A DNA stretch of 64,000 nucleotides from assembly GCF_003999195.1 (NCBI RefSeq), contig NZ_RJVR01000192.1, positions 35,406-99,405 of the forward strand, in the 5' to 3' direction. Position 1 is the first letter of the stretch; each line of letters opens with the position of its first letter. The notes under the pieces are model-generated. The model was not told where the DNA came from. It saw nothing but the letters and a program-made list of their open reading frames with translations, and made no database searches. This document shows, piece after piece, positions 1 through 8,934 of the stretch. The DNA comes from Streptomyces soli (GTDB lineage: Bacteria; Actinomycetota; Actinomycetes; Streptomycetales; Streptomycetaceae). The translations under genes were made by a program, and so were the position numbers.

Positions 1-702
1 CGCCGTCTTGCGCTCGGCGTACGCCCCCTCCTTGTCGATGACCGCGGTGTACTCGGAGTCCTCCACGACGCCCGGCAGATCGTCCGGTGTCGCGACGCCC
101 TCGAAGGGGGCTTTCTGTCCGGCGGCCCGCAGCCGTTCGAAGCCCGCCTCGACCTCGGAGCGCGGCATGCAGTTCCAGTAGACCTTCGCGATGTCGATGC
201 CCTCGTCCGCCGCCAGTTCGGCGGCGCGCATCGCGACCCGGTGCGCCTGGATGTGGTCGGGGTGGCCGTAGCCGCCGTTCGGGTCGTACGTCACCAGCAC
301 CTGCGGCCGCACCTCGCGGATGACCTCGAGGAGGTGTCCGGCCGCCTCGTCGAGGTCGGCCTGCCAGAAGCAGTCCGGCCGCTCGTTCTGGGGGACGCCC
401 ATCATCCCGGAGTCGCGGTAGCGCCCGGGGCCGCCGAGGAACCGGTGGTCGGTGACCCCCAGTTCGGCCATGGCGGCGGCCAGTTCCCCGATGCGGTGCG
501 GGCCGAGGGTGTCGTCCCGGTCGGGGGCGAGGTGCGCCAGCTCGGGCGGGATCACCTCGCCCTCCTCGCCGAGGGTGCAGGTCACGAGCGTCACATGGGT
601 GCCCTCGGCCGCGTACTTGGCCATGGTCGCGCCGTTGTTGATCGACTCGTCGTCCGGGTGGGCGTGGACGAGGAGCAGCCGACGGCCGGAAGTAACTGTC
701 AC
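1..702 (-). CDS. mshB: MshB, GlcNAc-Ins deacetylase of mycothiol synthesis (C-terminus beyond window)
   Basis: This is the start of a PIG-L family zinc deacetylase that runs off the left edge, so its C-terminus is missing. The GTG start at 702 gives [23 protein letters not shown] at residues 15-18 supplies zinc ligands, and the later GGYGHPDH segment supplies the third histidine. In the family, MshB removes acetate from GlcNAc-inositol, the second step in making mycothiol, the cytosolic thiol of actinomycetes. PIG-L paralogues exist, for example mycothiol conjugate amidase Mca, but the N-terminus and length fit MshB better. It is the last visible gene on this strand and follows a small membrane protein gene. 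Confidence 0.85.
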   Translation of the reverse strand, partial: MTVTSGRRLLLVHAHPDDESINNGATMAKYAAEGTHVTLVTCTLGEEGEVIPPELAHLAPDRDDTLGPHRIGELAAAMAELGVTDHRFLGGPGRYRDSGMMGVPQNERPDCFWQADLDEAAGHLLEVIREVRPQVLVTYDPNGGYGHPDHIQAHRVAMRAAELAADEGIDIAKVYWNCMPRSEVEAGFERLRAAGQKAPFEGVATPDDLPGVVEDSEYTAVIDKEGAYAERKTA

Positions 703-719
703 AGGACAGAGCCTACGGC

Positions 720-914
720 TCAGAAGTTGATGTTCCCGATCATGCTGGCGACGTTGTTCGTGAGCTCCGTGATCGTCGGTGCCATCGACGACTTCGCCAC
801 GTAGAAACCGAGCAGCACACAGACCACCGCGTGTCCCCCCTTGAGTCCTGACTTCTTGACCAGGAGGAAGACGACGATCAGCAGCAGCACCACCGCCGAA
901 ATCGAAAGTGCCAC
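720..914 (-). CDS. Small membrane protein of unknown function
   Basis: This 64-residue protein has a GTG start at 914 preceded by a strong GGAGGTGAG ribosome binding site, which makes translation likely. Residues 3-19 are a hydrophobic helix followed by KKSGLKGG. A second, weaker hydrophobic stretch (about 27-41, [13 protein letters not shown]) follows. The C-terminus is polar and Asn-rich. It ends 18 bases before mshB on the same strand, so the two could be co-transcribed. I do not recognise a named family and infer only that it is membrane-bound. Confidence 0.7.
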   Translation of the reverse strand: MALSISAVVLLLIVVFLLVKKSGLKGGHAVVCVLLGFYVAKSSMAPTITELTNNVASMIGNINF

Positions 915-1135
915 AGCGGCTCACCTCCAGGGCCTCAGGGTCCGACAGCAGTTGCCAAGCGGTTATTACCCACTCTCGGCAACGGATCATAACTTTGTGT
1001 CGTACCGCATAGGTCGGAGCACGGAAGCATGCGGGGGCGCATGGCCGGAATCCGTCGCCGCCGCTCACAACGCGCCCGCAACGCGCCCGCCGGAGTGCAC
1101 CCCGGGGGCGCATACCGGGGGCCTACGCTCGCCGC

Positions 1136-3355
1136 ATGACCGAACCGCTGTCGTTCCCCCGCCAGTACGCCCGGACCCAGCGCTTCACCCTGGGCGCACC
1201 CCGGTCGTTCGCCGTCTCGCCGGACGGGGAGCGGGTGGCCTTCCTCCGCTCCCGTACGGGGACGGACCGGGCGCACCTGCTCTGGGTCCTCGACCTCGCC
1301 ACGGGTGAGGAGAGGATCGCCGCCGACCCCGCCGCCCTTCTCGCCGGCGCCGGCGAGGAACTGTCCCCCGAGGAGCGCGCCCGCCGCGAGCGCAGCCGTG
1401 AGGGCTCCGCCGGCGTCGTCGGCTACGCCACGGACGACGCCGCCGAGCTCGCCGCGTTCGCCCTCTCCGGCCGCCTGTTCGTCGCCGATTTGCGCGCCGG
1501 AACCGCCAGGGAACTGGAGGTTCCGGGTCCGGTCGTGGACCCGCGCCCCTCGCCGGACGGCCGGCGGGTGGCGTACGTCTCCAAGGGCGCCCTGCGCGTC
1601 GTGGAAGTTGGGGCACTCCCCCGGACTCCGTCCGGTGGGGGTGCCCCCGGCGAAGCCAGGGGGAGCACCCCCACCCAGCGTCCAGTTGGGGGAGGGACGG
1701 CGGACCGGGCGCTCGCCGAACCGGAGGGCAAGAACATCACGTACGGCCTCGCGGAGTTCATCGCCGCCGAGGAGATGTCCCGCAGTCGTGGCTACTGGTG
1801 GTCCCCGGACGGCACCGCGCTGCTGACCGCCCGGGTCGACGACTCCCCCGTCGACCGCTGGTGGATCGCCGACCCGGCCAACCCCTCGCAGCCCCCCGCC
1901 GAGGTCGCGTACCCGGCCGCCGGAACGGCGAACGCCGAGGTCACCCTCACCCTCATCCGCCTCGACGGCTCCGCCACCCCCGTCACCTGGGACCGTGAGG
2001 CCTACCCCTACCTCGCCCAGGTCCACTGGTCCCCCGCCGGGCCGCCGCTGCTGCTCGTACAGGCCCGCGACCAGCGCAGTCAGCTCTACCTGACGGTCGA
2101 CCCGGGCACAGGCAACACCAGTGCCACGCACAGCGACGAAGACGAAATCTGGCTTGATCTTTTCCCCGGTGTCCCGGCCTGGACCAAAGATGGACGACTC
2201 CTGCGGATCACGGACGAAAGCGGAGCAAGGGTCGTCGCGGTCGGCCAACTCCAGCTCACCGGGCCGGAGTTGCACGTACGCGCGGTCCTCGACATCGCCG
2301 ATGGCGACATCCTGGTCGCGGCCTCGGCGGGTTCGGCCGCCGCTCTGCCGGAGACCGGCGAGATCCATGTGTACCGGGTCCCGCTCTCCGGCGATGCCGG
2401 CGCTGTCCGCTTGTCGGAGACCCCCGGGGTCCACTCCGCCGTCCGCTCCGGTGCGGTGACCGTGCTCGCGTCCTCGTCGCTGGACCGGCCCGCGCCCCTG
2501 GTGCGCGTCCTGCACGAGGGCGGCCCCGACAAGCCGCTGGCCGAGATCGCCTCGTACGCCGAGACCCCCGTCCTCACCGCCCGCCCGCTCCTGGACGCCG
2601 CCGGCGACCGCCGGATCCCGTCCGCCGTCGTCCTGCCCACCGGCTACCGGGAGGGCGACGGACCGCTGCCCGTCCTGATGGACCCGTACGGCGGCCCGCA
2701 CGGCCAGATGGTGGTCAGCGCCGGCCGCGCCTACCTCGAGTGCCAGTGGCTCGCCGACCAGGGCTTCGCCGTCGTCGTCGCCGACGGCCGCGGCACCCCG
2801 GGCCGCTCCCCCGCCTGGGAGAAGGCGATCGCCCACGACTTCGCCGGCGTGACCCTGAACGACCAGGTCGACGCCCTGCGCGCCCTCGCCCGTACGTATC
2901 CGCTGGACTTGACCCGCGTCGGCATCCGCGGCTGGTCGTACGGCGGCTACCTGGCAGCCCTGGCGGTGCTGCGCCGCCCGGACGTCTTCCACGCGGGCGT
3001 CGCCGGCGCCCCCGTGACCGACTGGCGGCTCTACGACACCCACTACACCGAGCGCTACCTCGGGCACCCCGACGAGCGCCCCGAGGTCTACGCCGCCAAC
3101 TCCCTGGTCACCGACGAGGGCCTGTCCGGCGCCGCCGACCGCCTCCGGCCGCTCATGATCATCCACGGCCTCGCCGACGACAACGTGGTCGCCGCCCACA
3201 CCCTGCGGCTGTCCTCCGCCCTGCTGGCCGCCGGCCGCCCGCACGAGGTGCTCCCGCTGTCCGGGATCACCCACATGACCCCGCAGGAGCAGGTCGCCGA
3301 GAACCTGCTGCTGCTCCAGGTCGCCTTCCTCAAGCGGTCCCTGGGCGTGGCGTAG
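1136..3355 (+). CDS. S9 family serine peptidase (dipeptidyl/prolyl oligopeptidase type)
   Basis: This 739-residue protein has an N-terminal beta-propeller-like half (about 20-470) and a C-terminal alpha/beta hydrolase (about 480-739). The catalytic triad is visible: Ser601 in GWSYGGY, Asp681 in HGLADDNV and His713 in ITHMT. The family cleaves short peptides, often after Pro or Ala. No signal peptide is seen, so it is probably cytosolic. That suits a role in processing peptides brought in by the neighbouring importers, which is inference. No ribosome binding site precedes the ATG, and TACGCT ends 6 bases upstream, so the mRNA may be leaderless. Residues about 159-189 come from a G/C-rich repeat inserted in frame (see findings). 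Confidence 0.85.
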   Translation: MTEPLSFPRQYARTQRFTLGAPRSFAVSPDGERVAFLRSRTGTDRAHLLWVLDLATGEERIAADPAALLAGAGEELSPEERARRERSREGSAGVVGYATDDAAELAAFALSGRLFVADLRAGTARELEVPGPVVDPRPSPDGRRVAYVSKGALRVVEVGALPRTPSGGGAPGEARGSTPTQRPVGGGTADRALAEPEGKNITYGLAEFIAAEEMSRSRGYWWSPDGTALLTARVDDSPVDRWWIADPANPSQPPAEVAYPAAGTANAEVTLTLIRLDGSATPVTWDREAYPYLAQVHWSPAGPPLLLVQARDQRSQLYLTVDPGTGNTSATHSDEDEIWLDLFPGVPAWTKDGRLLRITDESGARVVAVGQLQLTGPELHVRAVLDIADGDILVAASAGSAAALPETGEIHVYRVPLSGDAGAVRLSETPGVHSAVRSGAVTVLASSSLDRPAPLVRVLHEGGPDKPLAEIASYAETPVLTARPLLDAAGDRRIPSAVVLPTGYREGDGPLPVLMDPYGGPHGQMVVSAGRAYLECQWLADQGFAVVVADGRGTPGRSPAWEKAIAHDFAGVTLNDQVDALRALARTYPLDLTRVGIRGWSYGGYLAALAVLRRPDVFHAGVAGAPVTDWRLYDTHYTERYLGHPDERPEVYAANSLVTDEGLSGAADRLRPLMIIHGLADDNVVAAHTLRLSSALLAAGRPHEVLPLSGITHMTPQEQVAENLLLLQVAFLKRSLGVA
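1609..1697 (+). repeat. In-frame G/C-rich repeat inside the S9 peptidase gene
   Basis: The segment begins GTTGGGGCACTCCCCC and continues as nested short inverted repeats of G and C runs, ending TTGGGGGAGGG. It encodes a Pro/Gly/Arg/Thr-rich loop that interrupts the propeller domain without breaking the frame. The GGGGCACTCCCCC core also occurs inside the small inverted-repeat elements at 15922 and 24474. I infer a dispersed Streptomyces repeat that landed in a tolerant surface loop. Confidence 0.5.
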
Positions 3356-3380
3356 GCCGCCCCCGGCAGCCGCCCGCGGC

Positions 3381-4448
3381 TCATCTGCGTCGCGGCGGCG
3401 GCCGCAGACACCCCGCCACTCCCGGGGGCGGCCCCGGGGGCGGCGGGGCGCTGGACCAGTTCCCGTAGGCCGGCATGGTCTGCGTGTCCTGCGTCGCCGT
3501 CGCCTCGGCGTCGTACGCCGTGCTGCCGTACTGCATGCCGTACCCGGACTCGTCCAGGGCGCTGAACGGCCCCTCCGCCCTCGGCACGAGCAACAGCGCC
3601 ACCACCACGGCCACCACCACGGCGAAGCCCGCCGCGAACTGCCCCACCGTCACCGCCGGCGGCTTCGCCGTCGCGATCACCGGCACCGCCAGCGGCACCA
3701 GCAGCCACCCCACCGCGATCCCCAGCGGCCTCGCCACCAGCGTCCGCCTCAGCGCCGCCGCCCCGGCCGCCGCGCACAGCGCAGCCGTCGACCACGACAG
3801 CCACCCGAACGGCGCACCGAGCAGCGAATTGACCAGATATCCGCCGGTTACCGTCCGCCAAAAGAACCCGGGCGGCTGCGCCTGCGTCCCGTCGCTCAGC
3901 CCCGTCCCGTAGATCCGGTCGAGCTGCCACACCGCCGTCATCAGCGCCACGATCAGCAACAACAGCCCCGCCAGCACCCCCGCCGCCGGCCTCGGCGGCG
4001 CCGGGTCCCAGCCCGGCAGCACCCTCCGCCGGTTCACCGCGATGCTCAGCAGCGCCACCGCCCCCACCACCTCGGCCGCCGCCGTCAGCACCAACTGCCC
4101 CTGGATGTCCAGCCGCCCGTTCCACTGGCCGCCCAGAATCAGCACCGTCGGCGCCCGCAGTAACAGCGTCACCGCCCCCACCGCCCCGAACGCCCCGGTC
4201 GCCACCGGCCGCGTCGACGCCCCGATCGCCCCCACGTACAGCCCGAGCAGCGCCAGATCCACCACCGACGTATTCAGCGGCCCGCCCCCCAGCGGCACCG
4301 CCAGCCCCGCCCAGACCTGCCACAGCCCGTCCGCCCCCACCAGCCCTACATCCCGCATCACCCATCCGGCCTCGACCAGCACGAGCACCCCGCACACCGC
4401 CGCCCCCGCCCACCTCGCCGGGCGCGCAAGCGCGAATCCCTCCCGCAT
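3381..4448 (-). CDS. Polytopic integral membrane protein, function unknown
   Basis: The protein has 355 residues from the ATG at 4448, chosen because AGGAGG lies 7 bases upstream. A longer reading from 4571 lacks such a site. It shows about nine hydrophobic segments (for example WAGAAVCGVLVLVEAGWVM and AAGVLAGLLLLIVALMTAVW). A polar tail ends in a Pro-rich stretch (SAPPPPGPPPG), probably cytoplasmic. I do not recognise a family. It converges on the S9 peptidase gene and diverges from the bldK-type operon. Confidence 0.7.
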   Translation of the reverse strand: MREGFALARPARWAGAAVCGVLVLVEAGWVMRDVGLVGADGLWQVWAGLAVPLGGGPLNTSVVDLALLGLYVGAIGASTRPVATGAFGAVGAVTLLLRAPTVLILGGQWNGRLDIQGQLVLTAAAEVVGAVALLSIAVNRRRVLPGWDPAPPRPAAGVLAGLLLLIVALMTAVWQLDRIYGTGLSDGTQAQPPGFFWRTVTGGYLVNSLLGAPFGWLSWSTAALCAAAGAAALRRTLVARPLGIAVGWLLVPLAVPVIATAKPPAVTVGQFAAGFAVVVAVVVALLLVPRAEGPFSALDESGYGMQYGSTAYDAEATATQDTQTMPAYGNWSSAPPPPGPPPGVAGCLRPPPRRR

Positions 4449-4547
4449 GGCGACCTCCTGGACTCCGGGCAGCAGCTCGTCCAGCCACCTGTTCCAGGTG
4501 ATACGGCACATCCACACGCCACGTTCACCGGAGTCGCCCCAAACGGC

Positions 4548-4582
4548 AGCCGGCCGGGGTGACAATGTCACCCCGGCCGGCT
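4548..4582. promoter_or_regulatory. Perfect 17-bp inverted repeat in the divergent spacer upstream of bldKA
   Basis: The arms AGCCGGCCGGGGTGACA and TGTCACCCCGGCCGGCT flank a single A. The repeat lies 100 bases upstream of the minus-strand membrane protein start (4448) and 300 bases upstream of bldKA. It could be an operator (GTGACA-A-TGTCAC core) or an RNA hairpin stopping a transcript. The sequence does not decide between them. Confidence 0.55.
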
Positions 4583-4881
4583 TACGGCACCCGCACGGCC
4601 GTACGCAGTTCAGCGTGCCGCGTCCGTATATCGGTGAGGCGACAGTTACGTTGCCGCCACGTTACGGAATTTGATCCCACTTCAGCACGAGATGTCCGAT
4701 TTCAAAGAAGCGTGTCAAGCACGATCAAGCGACGATCTAAACAATCTTCGCTCAAGATGCACACTGTAGGGTTATCCCCACCCCTTTTGCTCTTGACTGA
4801 GCGCTTAATCCATTGCGACAGTCCGCTCAACCACGGCGTTCATACACGCCACGAGTCTCTTTGGTGTGAAGGCAGATCTTT
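4583..4881 (+). promoter_or_regulatory. Leader/promoter region of the bldK-type operon
   Basis: About 300 bases hold no gene and are clearly richer in A+T than the rest of the window. The ribosome binding site GAAGG (4868-4872) precedes the bldKA ATG by 9 bases. TTGACT at 4793-4798 resembles a -35 box, and TAGGGT at 4767-4772 resembles a -10 box, but neither has a convincing partner. I mark the region as regulatory without assigning a start site. Confidence 0.4.
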
Positions 4882-5910
4882 ATGTCGAGTCCAACCACGG
4901 CCGCGACCGAGCCTGAGCCGGTCCCGGCCGAAGCTCCGGCTGCCACCGAAGGGACAGGCAAGAGCAGCGACGAACACGTCGGACGCTCTCCAGGCCAGCT
5001 GGCCTGGCTCCGCTTCAGGCGTGACCAGACAGGTATAGTCTGTGCCGTCGTCGTTGGCATCTTTATTTTGGTCGCGATCGCGGCACCGCTGATCTCGAAG
5101 ATCTACGGAAAGAACGCGTACAACCTCTACGGTCAGGACGACGGGCTGCTGAACAGCTACGGTCTGCCGATCGCCCCCAATGGCGGCATCAGCGCCCAGC
5201 ACTGGTTCGGCATCGAACCCCAGCTGGGCCGCGACGTGTTCATGTTGCTGATCTACGGCATCCGCACCTCACTGCTGATCGCGCTCGCGGTCACCGTGCT
5301 CTCTGTGGTCACAGGTGTGTTGTACGGCCTTACCCAGGGGTACCTGAGCGGGAGGACCGACTACCTGTTGGGCCGGTTCTCCGACTTCATGCTGTCCTTT
5401 CCGTCCCAGTTGTTCTTCATCGCCTTCTCACCGGTGGCCATCTCGCTCTTTGTGGGCGTCGGCGATCAGGAGCCCTGGTGGGTGCGCCCATTCGTGCTCA
5501 TCACCTTGCAGTTCCTGCTCGGCTGGATGGGCCTCGGCCGCCTGGTGCGGGCCCAGGTGCTGAGCCTGCGCGAGCGGGAGTTCGTCGAGGCAGCCCGGAT
5601 CAGTGGCGCGTCTTCCCGGCGCATCATCCTCAAGGAACTGCTGCCGAACATCTGGAGCACCATCCTGGTGCAGTCCACCCTGATGCTGCCGGTGTTCGTC
5701 ACTGCCGAGGCGGGCTTGTCCTTCCTCGGTGTCGGCATCCTCCCGCCGACACCGGACTGGGGCCTGATGTTCCAGACGGGTGCGACTTACTACCAGAACG
5801 ACATCACCTTCATGTTCTTCCCCGGCATCGCGATGGTGATCTTCGTGGTCGCCTTCAATCTGCTCGGGGACTCGGTCCGGGACGCTCTCGACCCCAAGAC
5901 CCTCCGCTAG
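4882..5910 (+). CDS. bldKA: BldKA-like oligopeptide ABC transporter permease (OppC type)
   Basis: This 342-residue inner-membrane permease has a Pro/Ala/Glu-rich cytoplasmic N-terminus (about 1-45) and a first membrane helix near 54-76. An extracytoplasmic loop follows. The binding-protein-dependent transport domain with five helices runs from about residue 125. The cytoplasmic coupling loop has the EAA motif (EFVEAARISGASSRRIILKELLPN region, about 232-256) that contacts the ATPases. Gene order permease, lipoprotein, permease, ATPase, ATPase is that of Streptomyces bldKABCDE. That system imports an extracellular peptide signal needed for aerial growth. The symbol rests on this order and should be checked against bldK of S. 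coelicolor. Confidence 0.75.
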   Translation: MSSPTTAATEPEPVPAEAPAATEGTGKSSDEHVGRSPGQLAWLRFRRDQTGIVCAVVVGIFILVAIAAPLISKIYGKNAYNLYGQDDGLLNSYGLPIAPNGGISAQHWFGIEPQLGRDVFMLLIYGIRTSLLIALAVTVLSVVTGVLYGLTQGYLSGRTDYLLGRFSDFMLSFPSQLFFIAFSPVAISLFVGVGDQEPWWVRPFVLITLQFLLGWMGLGRLVRAQVLSLREREFVEAARISGASSRRIILKELLPNIWSTILVQSTLMLPVFVTAEAGLSFLGVGILPPTPDWGLMFQTGATYYQNDITFMFFPGIAMVIFVVAFNLLGDSVRDALDPKTLR

Positions 5911-6017
5911 TGCGCTAGCTCGATCAAAGTTTGTTCAGGTCGTCGGCACCGGCCCCAGCTCAGGCGGCGCGGACCTCGGCATCGATGGCAGACAAAGTCA
6001 CTGACAGGCAGGATTCC

Positions 6018-7793
6018 ATGAGAAACAGCAGAGCTCGCTTGGCGGCGGCCATCCTGGCGGCCGGCGCGCTGTCGCTCACCGCGGCGTGCAGCAGCGGCGG
6101 CGGCGGCGGCACAAGTGGCGGGGGCGCGGCTCCCTCCAAAGCTCCCGTTCCGAACTACGGCCTGGGAACCGCGGCCGACTCCACCGGTCCTGCCCCCGCG
6201 GTCCCCGGTGCGGTCAAGGGCGGCACGGTCCAGGACCTGGACCAGGCCGGCTTCGACTACCTCGACCCGGCCCAGCAGTACGTCAGTGACCAGCTGTCGG
6301 TGTCAGCGCTCTACGCCCGTACGCTCACCGGCTACAAGATCGACCCGAAGACCGGGAAGACGATCCTCGTCGGCGACCTCGCCACCAACACCGGCAAGCA
6401 GTCGGACGGCGGCAAGACCTGGACGTACACGCTCAAGGATGGCCTGAAGTTCGACGACGGCACGCCGATCACGTCGACGGACATCAAGTACAGCATCGAG
6501 CGGCTCTACGCGAGCTTCGAGACCCAGGGTCCGCAGTACATCCAGTCCTGGTTGTACGGCCCCGACTACCGCAAGCTGTACACCGGCCCGTACACCGGTA
6601 AGTCGATCCCGGACACCATCCTGGCGGCACCCAACTCGAAGACCATCGTCTTCCACTTCAAGTCCGCGCACGCGGACGCCCCGTACGCGATGGCCATGCC
6701 GGTCACCGCCCCGGTGGAGAAGTCCAAGGACGACAAGGCGGCGTACAACAACCACCCGGTGTCCAGCGGTCCGTACAAGATCTCCAGCTACCAGCCGGGC
6801 AAGTCCCTCACCTTCGTGCGCAACCCTTACTGGGACCCCAAGACGGACCCGATCCGCAACGCCTACCCGGACTCCTGGAACTTCCAGCTGGGCATTCAGC
6901 AGCCGGGTCTGACCCAGCGCATCATGGCCGGCTCCGGCACGGACAAGAACGCCCTCGACCTGTCCGGTGTGGCCGACCCGTCGCAGATGACCTCACTGCT
7001 CAGCTCGAAGTACAAGTCGCGCACGATCAACCAGTACCAGCCGTACGTCGAGACCCTCAACATCAACACCAAGCGCATCACGGACGTCCGGGTCCGCCAG
7101 GCCATCGCCTACGCGTTCCCGATGTCGCAGGTGCAGCAGGCGTTCGGCGGCGCAGCCCAGGGCGACCTCGGTACCACGCTGCTCAGCCCGACCATCGAGG
7201 GCTGGAAGAAGTATGACCCGTTCGGCAAGCTCGCCAAGCCCACCGGTGACATCGCGAAGGCCCAGCAGCTGCTGAAGGCGGCCGGTCAGCCGCACCCGAA
7301 GCTGGTCTACGCCTACGCCAACACGCCGAAGTGGCAGGCCATCTCGCTGACCGTGGCGAACGCGCTGCAAAAGGCGGGCTTCCAGGTCGTCCGCAAGGCG
7401 ATCGACCCGACCTCCTACTACACGGTCGTCGGCAAGGTGAACAACCAGTACGACATCTACCGCACCGGCTGGGGCGCGGACTGGCCGAACGCCTCGACGG
7501 TGGTCCCGCCGACGATGGACGGCCGTAACCTTCAGGACGGCACGAACAACTACTCGTTCCTGAACGACCCGCACATCAACTCGGAGATCGACCGGATTCA
7601 GAAGGAGACGGACCTCACCAAGCAGGCCGCTGACTGGGAGGCCCTGTCGGAGTACGCGCTGCAGCACGACACCGCGCAGGTGCCGTTCATTTTCGACAAG
7701 TACTTCAACGTCTACGGTTCCGGCCTGGGTGGCATCACCTTCAACTCGGTGTCGGGCGTCATCAACGCCAGCACCGTGTACGTCAAGAAGTAG
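6018..7793 (+). CDS. bldKB: BldKB-like oligopeptide-binding lipoprotein
   Basis: This 591-residue solute-binding protein is of the SBP_bac_5 (DppA/OppA) family. I place the start at 6018 (MRNSRARLAAAI) rather than 29 codons upstream, because a lipoprotein signal begins there with AGGA just before it. The lipobox LTAAC puts the lipidated cysteine at residue 24, followed by a Gly/Ser linker. The mature protein would sit on the outer face of the membrane and deliver peptides to the BldKA/BldKC permeases. The length is close to that described for BldKB. A strong hairpin follows the gene, which may keep this mRNA segment more abundant than the rest of the operon. Confidence 0.78.
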   Translation: MRNSRARLAAAILAAGALSLTAACSSGGGGGTSGGGAAPSKAPVPNYGLGTAADSTGPAPAVPGAVKGGTVQDLDQAGFDYLDPAQQYVSDQLSVSALYARTLTGYKIDPKTGKTILVGDLATNTGKQSDGGKTWTYTLKDGLKFDDGTPITSTDIKYSIERLYASFETQGPQYIQSWLYGPDYRKLYTGPYTGKSIPDTILAAPNSKTIVFHFKSAHADAPYAMAMPVTAPVEKSKDDKAAYNNHPVSSGPYKISSYQPGKSLTFVRNPYWDPKTDPIRNAYPDSWNFQLGIQQPGLTQRIMAGSGTDKNALDLSGVADPSQMTSLLSSKYKSRTINQYQPYVETLNINTKRITDVRVRQAIAYAFPMSQVQQAFGGAAQGDLGTTLLSPTIEGWKKYDPFGKLAKPTGDIAKAQQLLKAAGQPHPKLVYAYANTPKWQAISLTVANALQKAGFQVVRKAIDPTSYYTVVGKVNNQYDIYRTGWGADWPNASTVVPPTMDGRNLQDGTNNYSFLNDPHINSEIDRIQKETDLTKQAADWEALSEYALQHDTAQVPFIFDKYFNVYGSGLGGITFNSVSGVINASTVYVKK

Positions 7794-7803
7794 TTCCCGC
7801 GAC

Positions 7804-7842
7804 GGGCGGCCGGCCCCGGATCACCACCGGGGCCGGCCGCCC
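7804..7842 (+). terminator. Strong intercistronic hairpin after bldKB
   Basis: A perfect 16-bp G/C stem (GGGCGGCCGGCCCCGG with its complement) closes a 7-base loop, just after the bldKB stop and 53 bases before bldKC. No U-run follows, so partial termination or 3'-end protection is more likely than a full stop. Confidence 0.7.
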
Positions 7843-7894
7843 CCGGATCTGACCGCGCGGCCGCCACCCGCGCCCCCACGGAAGAGCCTCACCG

Positions 7895-8878
7895 ATGCTC
7901 CGTTTCCTCGCACGACGCGCCCTCGGCGCGGCCGTCATCATCCTGGCCATCAGCCTCATCACGTATCTCCTGTTCTTCGTGCTGCCGACGGATCCGGCTC
8001 AGCTCGCCTGCGGCAAGAACTGCTCCAACACGCAACTGGTCGCGCAGATCCATCACAACATGGGCTTGGACCTTCCGGTCTACCAGCAGTACTGGGATTA
8101 CATACGCGGCATCTTCGTCGGCCGCAGCATGCCCAGCGGGCAAAGCTGCCCGGCCCCATGCTTCGGCTTCTCCTTCGCCAACGACCAGCCGATCTGGCCG
8201 CTCATCCAGAACCGGTACCCGACCACGCTGTCGCTGGCCATAGGCGGGTCCGCCGCCTTCCTCCTCATCGGTGTCGGCCTGGGCATGCTGTCCGCCTGGC
8301 AGCAGGGCAAGACCTTCGACCGCGTCGCCAGTTCCGTCTCGCTGGTCGGCAACTCGGTCCAGATCTACTTCATCGGCCCGCTGGCCATCGCGCTCTTCGC
8401 CGACAAACTGGGCTGGCTCCCCCACGGAAGCGACCCGACGTGGTCCTCCGACCCCATCGGCTCGCTCACCAACATGATCCTGCCCTGCCTGGTCATGTCG
8501 GTCATCTTCTGGTCCAACTACAGCCGCCAGACCCGCTCCCTGATGATCGAGCAGCTTTCCGAGGACCACATCCGCACCGCACGCGCCAAGGGCATGTCGT
8601 CGAGGTACGTGTTCTACCGGTACGCGCTGCGCGGTGCCGCCGCCTCCATTATCACCATCTTCGGCATCGACCTCGGTACCGTCCTCGGCGGCGCGATCAT
8701 CACCGAGGCTACGTTCGGCCTGCACGGCCTGGGCATGCTCGCCGTCAATGCGGTGGGCTCGCTCGATCTGCCGCTGGAGATGGCCGTGATGCTCATCAGC
8801 GCGAGCTCCATCGTGATCGTCAACGTCATCGTCGACGCCTGCTACGCCGTCATCGACCCGCGGGTCCGGCTCGCCTGA
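7895..8878 (+). CDS. bldKC: BldKC-like oligopeptide ABC transporter permease (OppB type)
   Basis: This 327-residue permease has the OppB layout: a first helix at residues 10-30 (LGAAVIILAISLITYLLFFVLP) and a periplasmic-type loop with several cysteines. The transport domain follows, with helices from about residue 100. The coupling loop includes RTARAKGMSSRYVFYRYALR (about 228-247). GGAAGAG precedes the ATG at 7895. It would pair with BldKA to form the membrane pore. The two Cys pairs in the outer loop (residues about 34-42 and 86-90) could form disulfides, which is inference. Confidence 0.75.
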   Translation: MLRFLARRALGAAVIILAISLITYLLFFVLPTDPAQLACGKNCSNTQLVAQIHHNMGLDLPVYQQYWDYIRGIFVGRSMPSGQSCPAPCFGFSFANDQPIWPLIQNRYPTTLSLAIGGSAAFLLIGVGLGMLSAWQQGKTFDRVASSVSLVGNSVQIYFIGPLAIALFADKLGWLPHGSDPTWSSDPIGSLTNMILPCLVMSVIFWSNYSRQTRSLMIEQLSEDHIRTARAKGMSSRYVFYRYALRGAAASIITIFGIDLGTVLGGAIITEATFGLHGLGMLAVNAVGSLDLPLEMAVMLISASSIVIVNVIVDACYAVIDPRVRLA

Positions 8879-8934
8879 GCGCGGCCCGACCCCCAACCGT
8901 GATCAGCGCACCACCCCGGTAGGAGAACCCGCCC

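Noticed and set aside
935..3274. A long open frame opposite the S9 peptidase.
   Set aside because: Gly/Val/Asp/Arg-rich shadow typical of high-GC DNA. The plus strand has a clear catalytic triad.
4793..4822. TTGACT followed by GACAGT as a bldKA promoter.
   Set aside because: The -10 match is poor, so I left it as part of the regulatory region only.
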